DNA of 56,559 nt. Origin: Syntrophaceae bacterium UBA2280 (GTDB taxonomy: Bacteria; Desulfobacterota; Syntrophia; Syntrophales; Smithellaceae). Location of the stretch: positions 1 to 56,559 of the forward strand of contig DDWS01000060.1 of assembly GCA_002347685.1 (NCBI GenBank). The letters run 5' to 3'. Positions 52,312 through 56,559 of this stretch are shown here, piece after piece. Position numbers and translations under genes: made by a program. A model generated the notes under the pieces. It saw only the letters and a list, made by a program, of their open reading frames with translations, was not told the DNA's origin and made no database searches. Numbering within the stretch: position 1 is the first letter of the stretch; every line of letters starts with the position of its first letter.

Positions 52312-53784
52312 TTAATATATTTTGTGAAGCCCGCTGCCGATAAATTCCCAGGTTTTTAAATAATCCAGGCGGTCTTTCTCGATCATCATCTGATCGATAT
52401 CAGCTTTTGTTTTCAAGTCATAATTCGTGTAGAATTGCTTAAACACATCACCTTGATTGATTCTTTGTATAAACAGCTCCTGAAAACCTTTTATGGATAC
52501 GGGATTTTTTATTGTGGTTTCGTGTACAAATTTTCTTTCAACAAATATGCTTCGGCAGGAACTCAATGCCACTTTTTTGCCCGGCTCATTTTCATCCTCG
52601 CGGGCGGTTTTCAACTGCGGCGCGAAGTAAGAGACGATCAGATCGTGCGAGTTGAAATCAAAATGTTTCAGAAGCGACGGATGAACCACTAATTCGGAAC
52701 CGTTTTTATTGCAGGACCACAGGCGGTGACTGCGTCGGAGATCCTGCAACAGCTTGATCAGTTTCCCGATCTTTGCCGGCGTATCCTGAATCGCCAGCCT
52801 TCTGATAAATCCTGATTCCGTAGGCACTTCATTTCGTTCCATAATAAAAGAAAGGAATCTTTCCCGATAGGCTTTCTGCTGAAATCGATGCTTATAGATG
52901 GAACAACAGTAATTAATGGGCAGACCGATATTTTTTTCCACGGCGTATTGAATAACCCGCAGCGCGGTCATTTCCGATTCAAGAACCGGGATCGTGGGCT
53001 GATGCAAAAAGGTGTAGCCCCGGTCAATAAAGCGCTTATAGCAATGCTCAGTGGGGAATAACTGATGCAGGTTCAGATGCGCCACGCCGATTGCTTTCAA
53101 GCGTGGCAGGCACTTTATCAGCACAAGATAATCTTCCGGTACGGCGGGAATCTCGACTGTCACCGTGTCGATGATGCCCACGGCTGTCTTGACCGCTTTT
53201 AAGTCGTACTTTCTGGCCGCGATATCAAAACGTATCTCATTGAGCCCTGCGTCTTTGAGGGCCTTCAGTTTCACTTTGTTAACCAGATCGCCGTTTGTAT
53301 ACAACCAGATATAGATCTCATTGCCCAATCTTTCTCTGATCTTTCTGATATATGTCAGGACTTTTTCATACGCCAAAAGAGGCTCGCCACCGGAAAAACT
53401 GACACCTTTAAATTTAAATTTTTCCAGATAATTGACATAATCTTCCGCGTTATCGAAGGTCAACCCTGATTCTGTTGGCGGTCGCTCCTCTGTGTTTTTA
53501 CGGTCCTGAGGGCAGTAGAAGCAATTGGCCGTACACAGGCAATCAATGAAAATACAAGACCATGTTCCCTGTCCGCAACTCATGCATCCGGGAGATAATT
53601 TTCCGGGACCGATTTTACTGTCCAGACAATGACGATTGACTTTGCCGGATATGGATTGCAACAGATCATTTCTCTTTTGCGTGTATTCTTCGGCTTCGGC
53701 TTCCGTAAGCCATTTCATGTCGCTATAAGCCCAGCCGGTGATTTCACGCGTATCCTGAATGTCGATGGTCTTATTGATCAGCAC
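52312..53784 (-). CDS. Radical SAM enzyme with Cys-rich N-terminus (RiPP-type)
   Basis: 490 aa. Radical SAM motif C84-x3-C88-x2-C91 (CTANCFYC), preceded by five Cys (C53, C67, C70, C77, C82) in RHCLDSKIGP and GCMSCGQGTWSC, enough for an auxiliary cluster. GVSFSGGEPLLAYE is the GGEP motif, IYIWLYTNGDL follows. Late Cys pairs (NYCCSIYKH, WSCNKNG, SSCRSIFVE) replace a classical SPASM. It overlaps the PqqD-like gene by 7 bp, an arrangement typical for peptide-modifying radical SAM enzymes. Reaction on the precursor is unknown. Confidence 0.88.
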   Translation of the reverse strand: MLINKTIDIQDTREITGWAYSDMKWLTEAEAEEYTQKRNDLLQSISGKVNRHCLDSKIGPGKLSPGCMSCGQGTWSCIFIDCLCTANCFYCPQDRKNTEERPPTESGLTFDNAEDYVNYLEKFKFKGVSFSGGEPLLAYEKVLTYIRKIRERLGNEIYIWLYTNGDLVNKVKLKALKDAGLNEIRFDIAARKYDLKAVKTAVGIIDTVTVEIPAVPEDYLVLIKCLPRLKAIGVAHLNLHQLFPTEHCYKRFIDRGYTFLHQPTIPVLESEMTALRVIQYAVEKNIGLPINYCCSIYKHRFQQKAYRERFLSFIMERNEVPTESGFIRRLAIQDTPAKIGKLIKLLQDLRRSHRLWSCNKNGSELVVHPSLLKHFDFNSHDLIVSYFAPQLKTAREDENEPGKKVALSSCRSIFVERKFVHETTIKNPVSIKGFQELFIQRINQGDVFKQFYTNYDLKTKADIDQMMIEKDRLDYLKTWEFIGSGLHKIY

Positions 53785-54131
53785 GGTTTTGTCTGCTCCG
53801 AATCGGATGATGTCCTTGATGTTTCATCGAGCATTCTTCTTGCCAGGAGGATTCCCACAAACTCGATGACGTCTTTTTCAATGATATCGGCAGGGGCGTT
53901 AAACGCCAGGGCAAGATCCTTCACGATAGCCATCAGATTTTTATGTCCATCCAGCCGCTGCCAGATAAGCTTCCCTGTGGAGTTGAGAAAATAGGGTTCG
54001 TGTTCCGAATCGTCGTTGCCGGATGCAGGGGGGATGAGGATCATCTCTTTTTTCACGCGGCGCACCACGACATCACCGGACGCCGCATATACGGCATTCA
54101 GGTTTATGACAGGTTTCATATGATTGTCCAT
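53778..54131 (-). CDS. PqqD-like peptide carrier (RiPP recognition element)
   Basis: 117 aa from 54131 (MDNHMKPVINL) or 113 aa from 54119; neither has a strong ribosome site. Conserved PqqD core: a beta strand with DVVVRRVKKEMILIPP, FLNSTGKLIWQRLDG, and helix EKDVIEFVGILLARRMLDE. PqqD proteins bind the leader of a peptide and pass it to a radical SAM partner. The coding region ends inside the radical SAM start, so the two are coupled. The C-terminus SSDSEQTKPC is polar. Confidence 0.82.
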   Translation of the reverse strand: MDNHMKPVINLNAVYAASGDVVVRRVKKEMILIPPASGNDDSEHEPYFLNSTGKLIWQRLDGHKNLMAIVKDLALAFNAPADIIEKDVIEFVGILLARRMLDETSRTSSDSEQTKPC

Positions 54132-54201
54132 GAAAGCATTACATGATGACAGCGGATGGAAGTTTATTGTCCACTGGCGCCGGGTTGTACATAGCATTCA
54201 G

Positions 54202-54236
54202 ACCCATCCCCCGTCATTTGGTGACGGGGGATGGGT
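54202..54236. repeat. 15-bp perfect hairpin between the precursor and PqqD genes
   Basis: Arms ACCCATCCCCCGTCA (54202-54216) and complement (54222-54236), 5-base loop. GC-rich, with no U-tract on the minus strand, so more an RNA stabiliser/processing or attenuation hairpin than a full terminator. It would give more precursor mRNA than enzyme mRNA. Confidence 0.75.
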
Positions 54237-54257
54237 GCAAACGATAAACCTACTGTT

Positions 54258-54404
54258 TTATGCGGGGGTAGGCATAGGAGGCGTAGGACCAATGCCCGTG
54301 CCATAGCGCACCGCCCCTTTGCGGGATGATCCGATGACTTTTTTGGCGTTTCTTTCTTTCATTGCACTGAGATCCGGTTTCTGCCATTTCTGATCCTTTT
54401 TCAT
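54258..54404 (-). CDS. Candidate RiPP precursor peptide (48 aa)
   Basis: 48 aa. A basic, hydrophilic N-terminal part (MKKDQKWQKP, then LSAMKERNAKKVIGSS) followed by RKGAVRYGTGIG and a C-terminal tail GPTPPMPTPA rich in Gly, Pro and Thr. Start is very well supported: AAGGGAGG seven bases before ATG, and a TTGACT-17-TATACT promoter 52 bp further up. Directly upstream of PqqD, radical SAM and ATP-grasp genes on the same strand. It has no Cys. The core is presumably the tail, with Tyr33 the only aromatic residue. I do not recognise a named precursor family. Confidence 0.75.
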   Translation of the reverse strand: MKKDQKWQKPDLSAMKERNAKKVIGSSRKGAVRYGTGIGPTPPMPTPA

Positions 54405-54462
54405 TATGAACCTCCCTTGAATACTTGATGAAAGTTTCTATTGCTCAAAATTCAGTGAGCGA

Positions 54463-54491
54463 AGTATAGGAAACTTGCCCGTGCAAGTCAA
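54463..54491 (-). promoter_or_regulatory. Promoter of the RiPP-like cassette
   Basis: Minus strand TTGACT (54491-54486), 17-bp spacer, TATACT (54468-54463). Transcription would start about 52 nt before the precursor ATG. Confidence 0.7.
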
Positions 54492-54849
54492 TTAATATTT
54501 TCATGTGAAGGCTTCAAAAGCAACGACCCGGGAATGACGGATTATCCGGACACTGTCGCAATCATTGAGTCATCCTCTCCGGGTAATCCGATGATTACGG
54601 GTGGCTATCCTCTCGCCGCCAAAATATGACTTGCAATGCCTCATTGAATATAATATCCAGCTTACCCGGGGTTTCCAAAGAATCCGCGACGATGGACGCG
54701 GCCTCATGATGATCATTCGCCGCAAAGGCTGCAGCCGCGAGCAACTTCGTGATAACGGGAAACACCCGGGACATTTGTAATGCGAGGGCGGGATACTGAA
54801 CCTTTTTTCCGGCGGTCGGGTTTTGATAAGCGTGTGAACTGAGCAAGAC
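54492..54849. other. Gap upstream of the DUF616 gene
   Basis: 358 bp. A minus-strand frame at 54595-54846 (83 aa, helical looking, TTG start, no ribosome site) could be a gene remnant, but support is weak. Short inverted pieces near 54585-54600 are present. Nothing else is seen. Confidence 0.4.
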
Positions 54850-55788
54850 ATGGAAGATGCCGAAAAGATAAAAAGGCTGGCCGCAGACTATGAGCGCGCT
54901 CAGCGCTCACTCGAAGCATTGAATCGTTCCTACATCTCCGAAGAATATATCCTGGGACGGAAGATATGGACAACCTGGTGGCTGCGCTTCATCGGCATCG
55001 CCTATGATCTGAGCCGATCGATAAAATCGAAGACGCCTTTTGGATCACGCCGGGCGAAGATCGGTCCGGTCTTCAAAAGTAATATCGACTATACGGAAAC
55101 GCTCGCGCTTTATGATCACAAAATTGCGGTTTACACATGTATCCTCGGCAATTACGATCGGCCCCAGGAACCCCAATTCATACCGGGCAACGTGGATTAC
55201 ATTCTGGTTACCGACGGCGATTTTCCCGTAAACAGCGCCTGGAAGGGAATAGACGTTCGCAGCATCCGGGACGTGCCGGATCATGACAGATCACGCGTTT
55301 CGCGATATGTGAAGTGTCATCCGCATCTCTTCCTGGACGAATACGACTATTCCATTTATATCGATGGCAACATTAAAACAATCGGAGACATGCGCTATCT
55401 GATTCATCTTCTCAATCCCTGCGGTTTTATTGCCAGTCTTCACCGTCACCGGGACTGTATTTATGATGAATTGGAACAATGTGTCCGACTCCGCAAGGAC
55501 GATCCGCAGGCTATGCGCAGGCAGATTGAAGTCTACCAAAGCTCGGGAATGCCGAAACACTATGGTCTGATCGAGGCGAATCTGATGGTCCGGGATCATC
55601 ACAATCCCGTTTGCAGGGAAATCATGGAAAGATGGTGGCGGGAAATCACAAAACACAGCCGCCGCGATCAACTGGCTCTGCCCTTTGTCCTTTGGCAAAT
55701 GGGGATTCCCGTCGGCCGGATCGGACGTATCAGCAACGATGTGTACCAGATTCCATCGCTGCGCATTCAACTGCATCCGAAAGGTTAG
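54850..55788 (+). CDS. DUF616 (TOD1/MUCI70-like) glycosyltransferase
   Basis: 312 aa. Family pattern: IAVYTCILGNYDRPQEPQFIP, VDYILVTDGDFPVNSAWKGI, RYVKCHPHLFLDEYDYSIYI (DxD-like DYDYSIYIDGN), and a late MPKHYGLIEANLMVRDHHN with WWREITKHSRRDQLALPFVLWQ. Cytosolic, no membrane segment. Adds sugars of unknown type in surface polysaccharides. The N-terminal 60 residues form a coiled-coil-like helix (EKIKRLAADYERAQRSLEALN). Upstream of it is the RiPP promoter on the other strand. Confidence 0.85.
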   Translation: MEDAEKIKRLAADYERAQRSLEALNRSYISEEYILGRKIWTTWWLRFIGIAYDLSRSIKSKTPFGSRRAKIGPVFKSNIDYTETLALYDHKIAVYTCILGNYDRPQEPQFIPGNVDYILVTDGDFPVNSAWKGIDVRSIRDVPDHDRSRVSRYVKCHPHLFLDEYDYSIYIDGNIKTIGDMRYLIHLLNPCGFIASLHRHRDCIYDELEQCVRLRKDDPQAMRRQIEVYQSSGMPKHYGLIEANLMVRDHHNPVCREIMERWWREITKHSRRDQLALPFVLWQMGIPVGRIGRISNDVYQIPSLRIQLHPKG

Positions 55789-55929
55789 GTTTGGCAAAAA
55801 GGGACTCTCTGTGACTGCTTCTTCAAGAGACGAACCGAATGCCTAAAATGCAGCGACCCCGTGCACATTCCAACCGCAAATGGTGAAGCTTTCTTCGCCG
55901 GTCGCCTGCGGCCCCAGAGACATTGCGCT

Positions 55930-56391
55930 TCAGGGTTGATCCGCCTTGATCACATTCGGGACATCTTTGACACCGGTATAGAAGACGATCAACTTCACCG
56001 GCGTGTCTCCTTTGTTGATGCCGTTGTGGAATGTATCCACCACTTCGATGATCGCGTCGCCTGCCGTAAACTCGAAAGTTTTTCCATCTTTCAGACTCAC
56101 ACTCAGCGTTCCGGCCATTACATAAGCGTAAACCGGAACAGAATGCTTATGCCATCCGGTCTCGGCCCCTGGCGCTATGGTCACTTCCATCACCGTGATT
56201 TTCCCCTGATCGCTTTTCGGATACCTCACGGGCTGCCCATCAGTAGTCGTTTCCGTCGCGATGATCACCCTGCCGTGCACGCCTGTGTCGTACTGCGCTG
56301 CAACGACACAAGCCGGCAGGATCAACAAAAAAGCGACCCATCCGCAAAACCACGAATACCTCTTCCCCAACGCCTTACCGCTGTCTTTCAC
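55930..56391 (-). CDS. Exported cupin-domain protein
   Basis: 153 aa from a GTG with GGGGGA upstream. Signal peptide (FCGWVAFLLILPACVVAAQ) then a single cupin barrel: TGWHKHSVPVYAYVMAGTLS (metal His) and the second motif FTAGDAIIEVVDTFHNG. Probably periplasmic, metal-binding; small-molecule oxygenase or sensor roles are known in the family, none can be chosen here. Confidence 0.88.
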   Translation of the reverse strand: MKDSGKALGKRYSWFCGWVAFLLILPACVVAAQYDTGVHGRVIIATETTTDGQPVRYPKSDQGKITVMEVTIAPGAETGWHKHSVPVYAYVMAGTLSVSLKDGKTFEFTAGDAIIEVVDTFHNGINKGDTPVKLIVFYTGVKDVPNVIKADQP

Positions 56392-56400
56392 CCGTTTCCC

Positions 56401-56559
56401 CCTGAAACATTAGACTATCGCCCATCGCCTGCAAGCTCCTCGCGCCCTATTCACTATCCACCAGTCACCACTCCTCCCCCGGCGCTTCGCGCCACCCCCT
56501 CCAAAGGGGGACAGGGCACAGGTGCGCTTCGCGTTTCACCATCCACTATCCACTTCTGA
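56401..56559. other. Non-coding end with repeated CACTATCCA-like words
   Basis: Contains two CACTATCCAC copies, a CCCCCTCCAAAGGGGG inverted repeat and GCGCTTCGCG words. Looks like a dispersed intergenic repeat. Confidence 0.5.

Noticed and set aside
54595..54846. 83-aa minus-strand frame
   Set aside because: Looks helical but starts with TTG without ribosome site and matches nothing I recognise; kept only as a remark in the gap entry.

Overview
The window looks like a chromosomal contig from an anaerobic, Gram-negative member of Desulfobacterota (old Deltaproteobacteria), most like Syntrophaceae (Syntrophus/Smithella type). This is inferred from gene content and protein style, not from a database search. 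Outer-membrane biogenesis genes (lpxC, heptose-P adenylyltransferase, lipoproteins), an NtrYX pair, DUF4390, DUF3568 and the yebC-ruvCAB block fit that group. The anaerobe signs are a Thi4 thiazole synthase with histidine at the sulfur-donor position, a ThiD-ThiN fusion, a two-gene SufC-SufB system, QueH, and a GrdB-family selenoprotein whose UGA codon must be read as selenocysteine.

Layout. 1-7.5 kb: the 3' end of a PAS/histidine kinase/receiver hybrid faces a minus-strand series sufC-sufB-CHAT lipoprotein-HDOD protein-methyltransferase. 7.6-9.5 kb: an FGGY sugar kinase and a Lys/Ala-rich H1-like protein. 9.9-16.4 kb: a minus-strand thiamine operon led by a TPP riboswitch (thiamine pyrophosphokinase, thiDN, thi4, thiC), followed by cca and an SPOR-NlpC/P60 lipoprotein. 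16.6-17.4 kb: the selenoprotein. 17.5-20.2 kb: queD-queE-queC, tatD and a small conserved protein. 20.5-23.9 kb: a TPR protein, two oligopeptide-type ABC permeases without their ATPases or binding protein, and a TIM-barrel sugar isomerase-like protein. 24.1-37.1 kb: mostly plus-strand housekeeping genes (rsfS, comF-like, rfaE2, DksA-like, priA, fmt, rsmB, MBL hydrolase, purC, dnaJ, UPF0104), interrupted by a minus-strand pair of RsbRD_N-domain proteins. 37.2-46.3 kb: minus-strand ntrY-ntrX, DUF4390, lpxC and the yebC-ruvC-ruvA-ruvB-queH operon.

46.4-56.6 kb is accessory. It opens with a YjbQ gene cut by an in-frame amber codon and a transposase relic. An AT-rich island follows, holding a carbamoyltransferase/DUF5989/SxtJ trio arranged like sxtI-sxtK-sxtJ, and an SGNH hydrolase. 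Next comes a compact minus-strand cassette that looks like a ribosomal peptide (RiPP) pathway: its own promoter, a 48-residue precursor-like peptide with a Pro/Thr/Gly tail, a strong hairpin, a PqqD-like carrier protein, a radical SAM enzyme with a cysteine-rich N-terminus, and a TupA-like ATP-grasp enzyme. A DUF616 glycosyltransferase and a secreted cupin end the window.

The RiPP-like cassette is the best candidate for an undescribed system. The selenoprotein, the CHAT protein that has lost both catalytic residues, and the sulfide-type thiamine operon are the next most informative. Several intergenic gaps carry 7-bp tandem repeats, and two carry structured elements I cannot name. No tRNA, rRNA or CRISPR array was recognised.
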